From positions 62,001 through 126,000 of the forward strand of contig NZ_BDDS01000002.1 in assembly GCF_001653135.1 (NCBI RefSeq): DNA of 64,000 nucleotides, given 5' to 3'. Made by a program: the position numbers and the translations under genes. Numbering within the stretch: the stretch's first letter is position 1; each line of letters opens with the position of its first letter. Under the pieces are notes generated by a model that made no database searches, had not been told where the DNA came from, and worked only from the letters and a program-made list of their open reading frames with translations. The DNA is from Pseudoalteromonas neustonica (GTDB taxonomy: Bacteria > Pseudomonadota > Gammaproteobacteria > Enterobacterales > Alteromonadaceae). Positions 8,326-17,565 of this stretch are shown here, in pieces.

Positions 8326-10646
8326 TGCACAGTATTTTAGATTTTTTAGAGAAGGCCGTTTTTCGTCACCGTTTGGTTATGCTTATCAGCTTTATTTTGA
8401 TAACGTGCTTTTTAGCTTTCAAAGCGACTAACATCCAATTAGATGCCTCATTTAATAAAAATATACCGCTTAATCACGACTATATGAAAGTGTATACCAA
8501 ACATGAAAAACAGTTTGGTGGAGCAAATAGTATTTTAATTTCTGTATGTGATGATAGCGGTAATATATTTAACCCTGAATTTTTTACGCAGTTAAAAGCA
8601 GTGCATGATCAGCTTTATTTTATACCGGGAATTAATCGACCTCTAGTAAACTCAATTTTTTCACCAAGTGCTCGTTTTGTTGAAGTTGTTGAAGATGGTT
8701 TTGCAGGGGGGCCAATTATCCCTGCAAATTTCAAAGCAGATGAGCGTGGGCTGGCAGTTGTAAAAGAAAATATTGAGAAGGCTAAAGTTGTAGGTCGTAT
8801 GATCGCATCCGATTACTCATGTGCAATGGTGAGTGCTCAACTATTGGAAACTGATCCGCAAACTCAAGAAAAATTGGATACCCTGGCATTCGCTCAAAAA
8901 TTAGAAACTGAAATTCGTCAACCGCTAAGCACTGAAACTGTCAGCATTCATATAATTGGCTTTGCTAAAATGGCTGGCGATATTGCTGAAGGTGCGAAAG
9001 GTGTTGTTTTATTCTTTGCAATCGCAATCGCCTTTACTTTCATCATGGTTTGGTTATTTTGTGGTAGCTTAAAGCTCACAATACTTCCGATTGCATGTTC
9101 AATTATTGCGGTGATTTGGCAATTAGGGATTTTATCTAGCCTTGGTTTTGGTCTTGATCCAATGTCTATTTTAGTACCATTTTTGGTTTTCGCTATTGGT
9201 GTTAGTCATGGCGTGCAAATGATTAATGCGATTGGTAAAAAGGTACTCGAAGGTGCGAGCACACGTTTATGTTGTCAATCAAGTTTTCGCTCCTTGTTAG
9301 TTCCTGGTGGGATTGCACTGCTTTCAGATACTGTTGGCTTTTTAACGCTTCTCACTATTGATATTGGTATTATCCGCGAGTTAGCTATAACAGCAAGTTT
9401 AGGTGTTGCAGTCATTATTTTCACTAATTTAATCTTACTGCCTGTTTGGGCATCCTATATGCATTTTGAAAACTCAGTTAAAATTCAAAAAGGTAATACA
9501 AATAAACCAAACATACTTGACTCAATTCGTGAGGTTTTAGTAAAAGCGACAGATCCAAAGTGGGCTAAGCTTATTATTGTATTTACCTTGGTATTATTTG
9601 CATTGGGTTACTGGCAAGCAGATAAAATGCGTATTGGCGATTTACATGCAGGTGCACCTTCGCTTCATCAAGATGCACGTTACAACCAAGACACCTTCTT
9701 AATATCGGATAAATACACTATTTCGTCTGACATATTAAAAGTGTTAGTTGAGGCCTATCCAGCAGCGTGTACAGAGCATGATGTGATGGAGCGTATTAGT
9801 CGCTTTCAGTATAAAGTTGAAAATCTGGCAGGTGTCCAGTCAGCTGTAAGCTTGAGTTCAGTCGCTCAATCAGTTAATGCAGGTTACAACGAAGGTAATC
9901 TTAAATGGCAAACATTGCCTCGCAATACGGCTAGCTTAGTCCAGTCTACGGCTCGTGTTGAAACCAGTACTGGGTTATTAAACGGGGATTGCTCTGTCAT
10001 GCCTGTAATCATCTTTTTAGATGACCATAAAGCAGAGACTATTGATAATGTAATTGCAAGTGTGAAGCAGTTTGCCATTGAGGAGCAAACAGATACCTTA
10101 CAATTCAAATTGGCATCTGGGCCAGTTGGTGTAATGGCGGCAACGAATGAGTCGGTTTCAGCTGCTCAATTGCCTATGATGCTTTATGTTTATGGCGCAG
10201 TTATCATTTTATGCTTGATAAGTTTTAAAAGTGTTAAAGCTACTATTGCTGTTGTACTTCCGTTATATATTGTATCAACCCTTGCACAAGCCCTAATGGT
10301 GCAATTAGAAATAGGGTTGACCGTTTCAACATTGCCTGTGATCGCGTTAGGAGTGGGTATAGGTGTTGATTACGGAATTTATATTTTGTCCTCGATGATG
10401 GGCCAATTAAAGCAGGGGGTTGCGTTACCTATTGCGTATCGAAATGCACTAGTTGAACGTGGCAGCGCTGTTTTATTTACAGGTATTACACTTGCAATTG
10501 GTGTGAGCACATGGATTTTCTCTGATTTGAAGTTTCAGGTGGATATGGGAATTTTGTTAACCTTTATGTTTTTGGTCAATATGCTAGGTGCAGTACTGCT
10601 TTTACCTGCAATAGGTAGTTTACTCTGGACTGACCAGAAAAAATAA
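8325..10646 (+). CDS. MMPL/RND superfamily membrane transporter
   Basis: A 773-residue inner-membrane protein with two homologous halves. Each half has one N-terminal helix (TM1 near residues 17-34), a large periplasmic loop and a cluster of five helices, giving the RND 12-TM plan. The second-half helix GVGIGVDYGIYILS carries the Asp/Tyr pair expected for proton coupling. The matching first-half helix reads FAIGVSHGVQMI and lacks the Asp. The length is that of MMPL/HpnN-like lipid or hydrophobic-compound exporters rather than AcrB-type pumps (~1,040). No membrane-fusion protein or TolC gene is adjacent; DUF1302/DUF1329/YCF48 neighbours take their place. Substrate unknown. Confidence 0.88.
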   Translation: MHSILDFLEKAVFRHRLVMLISFILITCFLAFKATNIQLDASFNKNIPLNHDYMKVYTKHEKQFGGANSILISVCDDSGNIFNPEFFTQLKAVHDQLYFIPGINRPLVNSIFSPSARFVEVVEDGFAGGPIIPANFKADERGLAVVKENIEKAKVVGRMIASDYSCAMVSAQLLETDPQTQEKLDTLAFAQKLETEIRQPLSTETVSIHIIGFAKMAGDIAEGAKGVVLFFAIAIAFTFIMVWLFCGSLKLTILPIACSIIAVIWQLGILSSLGFGLDPMSILVPFLVFAIGVSHGVQMINAIGKKVLEGASTRLCCQSSFRSLLVPGGIALLSDTVGFLTLLTIDIGIIRELAITASLGVAVIIFTNLILLPVWASYMHFENSVKIQKGNTNKPNILDSIREVLVKATDPKWAKLIIVFTLVLFALGYWQADKMRIGDLHAGAPSLHQDARYNQDTFLISDKYTISSDILKVLVEAYPAACTEHDVMERISRFQYKVENLAGVQSAVSLSSVAQSVNAGYNEGNLKWQTLPRNTASLVQSTARVETSTGLLNGDCSVMPVIIFLDDHKAETIDNVIASVKQFAIEEQTDTLQFKLASGPVGVMAATNESVSAAQLPMMLYVYGAVIILCLISFKSVKATIAVVLPLYIVSTLAQALMVQLEIGLTVSTLPVIALGVGIGVDYGIYILSSMMGQLKQGVALPIAYRNALVERGSAVLFTGITLAIGVSTWIFSDLKFQVDMGILLTFMFLVNMLGAVLLLPAIGSLLWTDQKK

Positions 10647-10664
10647 TGTGAATAATTGTGCTTC

Positions 10665-10688
10665 TAAATGGTCAGTAATGGCCATTTA
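10665..10688 (+). terminator. Weak hairpin after the RND gene
   Basis: TAAATGGTC / GGCCATTTA stem with one G-U pair and a loop of about 6 bases, followed by TATCTATAA, which is a poor U-tract. Possible weak terminator of the cassette. Confidence 0.35.
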
Positions 10689-10858
10689 TATCTATAATTT
10701 GTGAATAGATGACCAAATAGCTGAAATGCTTAAAATGTTTTCATCGAAAGGGCTGTTTATTAATTTTAAAAGGGTTAGAATTTGCCTGACTCCACACAAT
10801 TAAATTGCTGTACAAATTTCCCATCTAATTTAGATGGTATAGATTTAAGGAACATGTA

Positions 10859-13800
10859 ATGACACGAAATGAAGGGCAAGCCTCGGTTATCTTAGATAAT
10901 GTCTGTAAGCTGATCCAGAAAAAAGTTCACGCTGATAATGTGTTACTCGTTGAGAAATTCGCCAAATCCTTGTACAGCAATATGTCTAAAGAAGATTTGG
11001 CACATCGCAATGATAGTGACTTATATGGCGCTGCACTTAGCCTATGGAACTCGCTGGAAAAAAATACCTCTGATGATGCGGTTATTCGCGTCTTCAATCC
11101 TGAAGTAGCAAAAGATGGCTGGCAGTCATCGCATACAATCGTCGAAATTATCGCTAAAGATATGCCATTTTTAGTTGATTCCGTACGTATGGCGATGACC
11201 CGCGAAAACATCGCATCTCACTTGCTACTACATAGCCCACTTAAAATTCAACGCGATAAAAACACTAAAATATCAGCTTTGTCTAATTTAAAAGCAGAGC
11301 AAGAATCTAGTTCAACAAAAACAGTGTTTTTTATTGAAATTGATCGCCAAACAGATTCGACAGTGATTGACTCGTTTAAAAAAGAGCTTGAGTCTGTATT
11401 AACGGATGTATCGACAGCGGTAGAAGATTGGCAGCCGATCCGTGAAAAACTAATTGCAGTCAGTAAAGATTTACCAAAACGTCACCATAATAAAAATGCA
11501 AATGAAGTAGCAGAGACAGTCGAGTTTTTAGACTGGTTGGTAAAAGATAACTTCACGTTAATGGGTTATCGTCAGTATGATTTATCTCCTGTTCAAGGTG
11601 ATTATCAATTAAAAGGAATAATGGAAAGTAGTCTTGGTTTGATGAAAAATTCAACCGAAGAGCATTCACGTTTACTTTCAGAGTTACCAGAAGTTGCTCG
11701 CCAAGAAGCGCGTAGCACTAACTTACTTATTTTAACTAAAACGAACTCCGTGTCGCGTGTTCATCGTCCAGCTTATATTGATTATGTTGGTATTAAGCGT
11801 TTTGATGAGCAAGGAAATGTGATAGGTGAAGATCGTTTTATTGGTTTGTTCTCATCAAGCTTTTATAACAACAGTGCTACTGATGTTCCAGTCCTTAAAA
11901 GTAAAATAACGCGTATTATGGATATGTGTGATTTTGCAAAAGGTACGCATGCTTATAAAGCAGTTTTGAATATTCTTGAAACGTATCCACGCGATGAACT
12001 TGTTCAAGCCCGAGAAGGCGAGTTACTTGAAGTTGCAATGGGTGTTTTACAAGTGCAAGAACGTGATATGTGTCGCTTATTTGTTCGTAAAGATGCTTAT
12101 GGTCGCTTTTTCTCTTGTATGGTTTATGTTCCTCGAGAGCGTTATAACACAGCGTTACGTCGCGAAACTCAAGGTATTTTAGGTAATGCATTTAATTCTG
12201 ACGATAAAGTCGAATTTACTACTTTCTTCTCTGAGTCAACACTGGCGCGTACTCATTATACCGTACGTGTGACTGACAACAATATAGAATATAACGTGAA
12301 AGACATTGAAAATAATTTAATAGAAGCAGCTCGTACTTGGGAAGATAAATTACAATCAGCGCTATTAGAATCGGCTGGTGAAGCGCGTGGTAACGATTTA
12401 AATCGTAAATATGCTAATGCATTCGCGCGTTCATATAAAGATGAAGTATTACCAAGTGCTGCAGTTGTTGATATTGAGAAACTTGAATTATTGAACGATG
12501 ATAATAAGCTGGAAATGCAGTTTTATCGTCCACAAGAAGAAGCAAATAGCAATATTGTACGTTTGAGCTTATTCCATAAAGATGAGCCAATCCATTTGTC
12601 AGATGTAATGCCAATGCTTGAAAATTTTGGCTTGCGCGTAATTGGTGAAACACCTTATTCAGTTAAAACCAGCGATGGTCGTATCAACTGGATCATGGAC
12701 TTTTCAATGCTACTTGATAGCAAAGGGATTGCTGATTTCGATAAAATATCGGCACGTTTTCGCGCTGCATTAACAAGTGTTTGGAATAATCGTTTAGAAA
12801 ATGATGGCTTTAACAGGCTTGTATTAATGGGTGGATTAACAGGGCGTGAAGCATCAATATTACGTGCGTATGCAAAATATATGCGTCAAGTCGGTGTTAC
12901 TTTCTCACAAAGCTATATCGAAAGTACGCTTGCGAACTACCCACATATTGCTACGCAAATAGTTAATCTATTCGCTAAAAAGTTTTCTGTAAAAAGCCCT
13001 GCGAGTGTTAAAACACTTGATAAATTAATTGCTCAAGTATATTTAGAACTTGAAAACGTCGCTAATTTAGATGATGACCGTATTATTCGTTTATATGTTG
13101 ATATGATCATTGCAACACTGCGTACTAACTACTTCCAAAAAGATGAGACTGGTCAATTTAAATCGTATGTATCGTTTAAAGTTAAACCAAGTTTGATCCC
13201 AGATATGCCATTACCATTACCGGCATTTGAAATATTCGTTTACTCACCTCGTGTTGAAGGTGTTCACTTACGTGGCGGTAAAGTTGCTCGTGGAGGATTA
13301 CGTTGGTCTGACCGTCGCGAAGATTTCAGAACAGAAGTCCTTGGTTTAGTAAAAGCGCAACAAGTAAAGAATACAGTAATCGTCCCTGTAGGCTCTAAAG
13401 GTGGCTTTGTGTGTAAGCAATTGCCAGCTGAGCGTGATGCATTCTTTAAAGAAGGCCAAGAGTGTTACAAAATCTTTATTCGTGGTTTATTAGACATTAC
13501 CGATAACATTGTTCAGGGTGAGATTGTCCCACCGCAAAATGTTGTTCGCCATGATGAAGATGATGCTTACTTAGTAGTTGCAGCCGATAAAGGTACTGCG
13601 ACGTTCTCTGATATTGCTAATGGAATTGCAAACGAATATAACTTCTGGCTGGGCGATGCATTTGCTTCAGGTGGTTCAGTAGGTTATGACCATAAGAAGA
13701 TGGGCATTACAGCAAAAGGTGCGTGGGAATCAGTTAAACGTCATTTCCGTGAAATGGATATTGACTGCCAGACAACTGATTTCACTGTAGTGGCAATAGG

Positions 13801-15700
13801 GGATATGGCGGGAGATGTATTCGGTAACGGTATGCTGTTATCTAAACATATTCGTTTACAAGTAGCATTTAACCACTTGCATATCTTTATTGATCCAACG
13901 CCGGATTCAGCAACATCATACCCTGAACGTGAGCGTTTATTTAATTTACCACGCTCTTCATGGGAAGATTACAATAAAGAATTAATCTCAGCTGGTGGTG
14001 GTGTTTTCTCTCGCGCAGCGAAATCAATCACACTAAGCCCAGAGATGAAAAAAATGTTGGGTACTAAAAAAGCCAGCATGACACCAAATGAATTGATCAA
14101 AGCAGTCTTGATGATGGAATTTGATCTACTGTGGAATGGTGGCATCGGTACTTACATTAAGAGCAGTAAAGAAAGTGATGCAGATGTAGGCGATCGTGCT
14201 AACGATGCATTGCGCATTAATGGTGCAATGCTTGGTGCGAAAGTACTTGGCGAAGGTGGTAACTTAGGTGCTACGCAGTTAGGCCGTATTGAATTCGGGG
14301 CTAAAGGCGGTCGCGTTAATACTGACTTTATCGATAATGTGGGTGGGGTTGCATGTTCAGATAATGAAGTGAACATTAAAATCCTTCTTAATGGGTTGGT
14401 AACGTCAGGTGATTTAACACGTAAACAACGTGATGAACTGCTGTACTCAATGACTGATGAAGTTTCTGAATTGGTGTTGAAAGATTGTTATCGTCAAACG
14501 CATACGCTGTCAATTACTCAATCTAAGGGTTCATCAACGCTTAAAGAAAAAATACGCTTTATTCATGCGCTTGAAAAAGATGGTAAGCTAAATCGTGCCA
14601 TTGAATTTATTCCAAGTGATGAAGAATTGGCTGAACGTGCTGCCGCGGGTAAAGATTTGACTCGTCCAGAGTTATCTGTGTTGGTATCGTACGCAAAAAT
14701 GGTTCTTAAAGAGTCATTAGTTACTGATGACATTACAGAGAATCCGTATTATCGTCAGTTATTGGTGAAGTCATTCCCATTACCATTACGTGAAAAATTT
14801 AACGGTGCGATGGATAATCACCCACTGCGTAAAGAAATTATTGCGACCAAACTAGCTAATAATATCGTAAATGATATGGGTCTTAATTTCATGGTCCGTA
14901 TGCATGAAGAGACTGGAGCAACTGAATCTGAAATTGCGTTGTGCTATTCAATCGCAACGGAAGTTTTCCAGATGCGTGATACATGGTCATCGATAGTGGA
15001 ACTTGATAACAAAGTACCGGCTGCTGTTCAAACGGAAATGCTATATCAATTACGCCGAACAGTTCGTCGCACAACACGTTGGTTCTTACGTCATCGCAAT
15101 AAAGCCCAAACGATTGAGCAAGCAATTGAATTCTTCACACCAACATTTGCAGATTTAAGTACTAACTTAAATACCTACATGGTTGATAAAGAAGCTGAAC
15201 GTTTAGCCAAATCAGCAGAAAAGCTGGTTGATAATGGTGTGCCAGTTGCACTTGCTGATCGTATTGTCGCGCTTTCAAGCTTATTCTCAATTATGGATTT
15301 AGCTGAAGTGGCAAATAACTCAGGGCGAAGCATTGATATGGTGTCTAACACGTACTTTAAGCTTGGTGCGCGTATGGGCTTACATTGGTTCCTTGATCAA
15401 ATTACAAATCAACCAGTTGCAAATCATTGGCAAGCACTTGCTCGTGCATCATATCGAGAAGAGCTTGATTGGCAACAACGTACACTTGCTGAAGTTGTGT
15501 TAAATGGCTTTGAAGGTGACAATAAGGATGTTGATGGTCAAATAGATCAGTGGATGGACACGCAAGAGCAATTACTGCAACGTTGGAAGCAAATGCTTGC
15601 AGAATTTAAAACATCACAAAGTCACGACTTTGCTAAGTTTTCTGTTGCACTTCGCGAACTTATGTTACTTAGTCATAATTGCGATACATCAGGAAAATAA
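10859..15700 (+). CDS. gdhB: NAD-specific glutamate dehydrogenase, large (GDH-180) class
   Basis: Converts glutamate to 2-oxoglutarate and ammonia with NAD+. The protein has 1,613 residues, the size of the 180-kDa class known from Pseudomonas and Streptomyces. A long N-terminal regulatory region (ACT-like segments such as DMPFLVDSVRMAM) precedes the catalytic part. The catalytic part has ARGGLRWSDRREDFRTEV and the lysine-containing VGSKGGFV, then a nucleotide-binding half (VAIGDMAGDVFGNGMLLS). The ATG at 10859 has AAGGA upstream. It is a single-gene unit with a terminator at 15767-15796. It feeds carbon into the TCA genes found later in the window. Confident call. Confidence 0.96.
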   Translation: MTRNEGQASVILDNVCKLIQKKVHADNVLLVEKFAKSLYSNMSKEDLAHRNDSDLYGAALSLWNSLEKNTSDDAVIRVFNPEVAKDGWQSSHTIVEIIAKDMPFLVDSVRMAMTRENIASHLLLHSPLKIQRDKNTKISALSNLKAEQESSSTKTVFFIEIDRQTDSTVIDSFKKELESVLTDVSTAVEDWQPIREKLIAVSKDLPKRHHNKNANEVAETVEFLDWLVKDNFTLMGYRQYDLSPVQGDYQLKGIMESSLGLMKNSTEEHSRLLSELPEVARQEARSTNLLILTKTNSVSRVHRPAYIDYVGIKRFDEQGNVIGEDRFIGLFSSSFYNNSATDVPVLKSKITRIMDMCDFAKGTHAYKAVLNILETYPRDELVQAREGELLEVAMGVLQVQERDMCRLFVRKDAYGRFFSCMVYVPRERYNTALRRETQGILGNAFNSDDKVEFTTFFSESTLARTHYTVRVTDNNIEYNVKDIENNLIEAARTWEDKLQSALLESAGEARGNDLNRKYANAFARSYKDEVLPSAAVVDIEKLELLNDDNKLEMQFYRPQEEANSNIVRLSLFHKDEPIHLSDVMPMLENFGLRVIGETPYSVKTSDGRINWIMDFSMLLDSKGIADFDKISARFRAALTSVWNNRLENDGFNRLVLMGGLTGREASILRAYAKYMRQVGVTFSQSYIESTLANYPHIATQIVNLFAKKFSVKSPASVKTLDKLIAQVYLELENVANLDDDRIIRLYVDMIIATLRTNYFQKDETGQFKSYVSFKVKPSLIPDMPLPLPAFEIFVYSPRVEGVHLRGGKVARGGLRWSDRREDFRTEVLGLVKAQQVKNTVIVPVGSKGGFVCKQLPAERDAFFKEGQECYKIFIRGLLDITDNIVQGEIVPPQNVVRHDEDDAYLVVAADKGTATFSDIANGIANEYNFWLGDAFASGGSVGYDHKKMGITAKGAWESVKRHFREMDIDCQTTDFTVVAIGDMAGDVFGNGMLLSKHIRLQVAFNHLHIFIDPTPDSATSYPERERLFNLPRSSWEDYNKELISAGGGVFSRAAKSITLSPEMKKMLGTKKASMTPNELIKAVLMMEFDLLWNGGIGTYIKSSKESDADVGDRANDALRINGAMLGAKVLGEGGNLGATQLGRIEFGAKGGRVNTDFIDNVGGVACSDNEVNIKILLNGLVTSGDLTRKQRDELLYSMTDEVSELVLKDCYRQTHTLSITQSKGSSTLKEKIRFIHALEKDGKLNRAIEFIPSDEELAERAAAGKDLTRPELSVLVSYAKMVLKESLVTDDITENPYYRQLLVKSFPLPLREKFNGAMDNHPLRKEIIATKLANNIVNDMGLNFMVRMHEETGATESEIALCYSIATEVFQMRDTWSSIVELDNKVPAAVQTEMLYQLRRTVRRTTRWFLRHRNKAQTIEQAIEFFTPTFADLSTNLNTYMVDKEAERLAKSAEKLVDNGVPVALADRIVALSSLFSIMDLAEVANNSGRSIDMVSNTYFKLGARMGLHWFLDQITNQPVANHWQALARASYREELDWQQRTLAEVVLNGFEGDNKDVDGQIDQWMDTQEQLLQRWKQMLAEFKTSQSHDFAKFSVALRELMLLSHNCDTSGK

Positions 15701-15766
15701 ACAATTAGCTTAACTTATATTTTTCTTACGTGAAAATAATGAGTTAATAGTTAAATTTGTTATACA

Positions 15767-15796
15767 ATACCTCAGCCTAGTCTGGGGTATTTTTTT
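15767..15796 (+). terminator. Terminator after gdhB
   Basis: ATACCTCAG / CTGGGGTAT stem with one G-U pair, loop CCTAGT, then TTTTTT. It lies just before the pyrD ribosome site. Confidence 0.85.
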
Positions 15797-15813
15797 ATAT
15801 AGAGGATTCTTTT

Positions 15814-16824
15814 ATGTTTTACGATCTAGCTCGCCGTTTTATGTTCACCCGTGATGCGGAATGGGCCCATGAATTCGCACTTCATAATTTACGTCGCTTT
15901 AGCAATACCCCATTTAGTGCTGCATGGTCGCAATCGGTGACAGATCATCCTGTTGAGTTTCTAGGTTTACAATTTAAAAACCCTGTTGGGCTTGCTGCTG
16001 GGCTAGATAAAGATGCGCAGTGTATTGATGCATTTGCGCAAATGGGCTTTGGTTTTTTGGAAGTTGGTACGGTTACCCCACGCCCACAAGTCGGGAATGA
16101 CAAACCACGTATTTTCCGTTTGCCACAATCTAATGCAATTATTAACCGCATGGGCTTTAACAATAAAGGTGTTGATAATCTCGTTGCTAATGTTAAAGCT
16201 GCAAAATACGACGGTATTTTAGGTATCAACATTGGTAAAAATAAAGACACACCAAATGAGCAGGGTAAAGATGACTACATACATTGCATGCGTAAGGTAT
16301 TTGAGTATGCCTCATACATTACCGTTAATATATCGTCGCCAAATACGCCGGGACTTCGTGATTTACAGTATGGTGCAGCACTTGATGATTTATTGCAAAG
16401 CCTAAAGAATGAACAGCTCGATTTAATCGCAAAGCACGGTAAACAAGTTCCTATGTTGGTTAAAATTGCCCCTGACCTTGATGAGGTTCAAATTAGGCAA
16501 GTAAGTGAGTCTTTACTGAATAATAAAATAGATGGTGTAATAGCGACGAACACTACATTAGAGCGAGCTTCTGTCCATGGACAGCAATATGCTGATGAAG
16601 CGGGTGGATTATCAGGCCAACCAGTGCGGGCACGTTCAACTCATGTCGTGAAGGAACTAAAGCGACTAACAGGTGGAGCGTTACCAATTATAGGTGTTGG
16701 TGGTATTGATGATGCGCCAAGCGCGAAAGAAAAGTTAGAGGCGGGTGCCGATTTATTACAGGTTTACACTGGATTTATTTATAAAGGTCCGCAATTAGTT
16801 AAAACGATCCTTAACGACTTATAA
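15814..16824 (+). CDS. pyrD: Dihydroorotate dehydrogenase (quinone), class 2
   Basis: FMN enzyme that oxidises dihydroorotate to orotate in pyrimidine synthesis, passing electrons to membrane quinone. At 336 residues it equals E. coli PyrD. An amphipathic N-terminal extension (residues 1-40) for membrane/quinone contact marks class 2. The signature [14 protein letters not shown] carries the serine base of this class, and [21 protein letters not shown] is the phosphate-binding end. AGAGGA at 15801-15806 precedes the ATG. As in E. coli, zapC follows. Confident call. Confidence 0.97.
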   Translation: MFYDLARRFMFTRDAEWAHEFALHNLRRFSNTPFSAAWSQSVTDHPVEFLGLQFKNPVGLAAGLDKDAQCIDAFAQMGFGFLEVGTVTPRPQVGNDKPRIFRLPQSNAIINRMGFNNKGVDNLVANVKAAKYDGILGINIGKNKDTPNEQGKDDYIHCMRKVFEYASYITVNISSPNTPGLRDLQYGAALDDLLQSLKNEQLDLIAKHGKQVPMLVKIAPDLDEVQIRQVSESLLNNKIDGVIATNTTLERASVHGQQYADEAGGLSGQPVRARSTHVVKELKRLTGGALPIIGVGGIDDAPSAKEKLEAGADLLQVYTGFIYKGPQLVKTILNDL

Positions 16825-16839
16825 GGATCCGTTATCTAA

Positions 16840-16894
16840 GCTTTTGATCGTTCATTAAATGTTCTAAGCAAACATAGTGTAAATGATCAAAAGC
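16840..16894 (+). repeat. Inverted repeat between pyrD and zapC
   Basis: GCTTTTGATC (16840-16849) and GATCAAAAGC (16885-16894) form a perfect 10-bp stem around 35 bases. No U-tract follows, so this is a weak terminator at best. It ends 50 bases before zapC. Confidence 0.4.
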
Positions 16895-16944
16895 CGCTAT
16901 ACTTCATTATTCGTGTAATTAATTCCTGGGAGCTAAAGGAGAGC

Positions 16945-17475
16945 ATGTTACAAGCATCAAAGCAATGGCAGTGGGTTGCTTGTCAAGTACGGAACCGTTT
17001 ATTGGTTGATTTAGACCAAGATATGCAGCTGTGCACGCCTTTTAAACTCCGTCAATTGACTGATTCTGTACTTACTCAACCTAATTTTAGTTTAGAAGAT
17101 GCCGCATTTTATCAGCAAGTATATCAATATCTTGATGGTTTTAATATTTGGCAACCAGCAAAGCTATGTCAAATTGCACTCAATGCAACCGCAGCAAAAT
17201 TTTATTTAAAGCCAATGCTTGCAAAAAGTTGGTTTTTTGAAACTTACACCGGAGCAGAACCGAGTGTTGAAGCTGTTATAAAGCTACAGTCGGCAGCTCA
17301 AAGTGGTGAGTTTTTGATCGTTGATCATTGTAAAGAAGCATCTTTATGCATTAGTTTGTCAGAGTGTTTTAAATTAGATGAAAATCTAAGCCTTAACCAA
17401 TTTGAAGCTATTCGAGTGCTCAATAACCGTGTTTTTCCAATTTATAACCACGCCCAAAATAGTAAAACTGCCTAA
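16945..17475 (+). CDS. zapC: Cell division protein ZapC
   Basis: Cytoplasmic FtsZ-associated protein that promotes bundling of FtsZ filaments at the division ring. The 176-residue product matches the ZapC (YcbW) family in length and in its start (WQWVACQVRNRLLVDL) and middle (FYLKPMLAKSWFF). Its position between pyrD and rlmKL is the same as in enterics and vibrios, although the ycbX gene often found there is absent. GGAGAG sits 4-9 bases before the ATG. No close terminator is visible. Confidence 0.88.
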   Translation: MLQASKQWQWVACQVRNRLLVDLDQDMQLCTPFKLRQLTDSVLTQPNFSLEDAAFYQQVYQYLDGFNIWQPAKLCQIALNATAAKFYLKPMLAKSWFFETYTGAEPSVEAVIKLQSAAQSGEFLIVDHCKEASLCISLSECFKLDENLSLNQFEAIRVLNNRVFPIYNHAQNSKTA

Positions 17476-17565
17476 GCATATTTTTTGCAGTTCCTCCCAT
17501 TATCACGTGTTTGTCAGTCAACCTATGGTATAATCCTGCGCAATTAGCTATTAAGGGTTATTACT

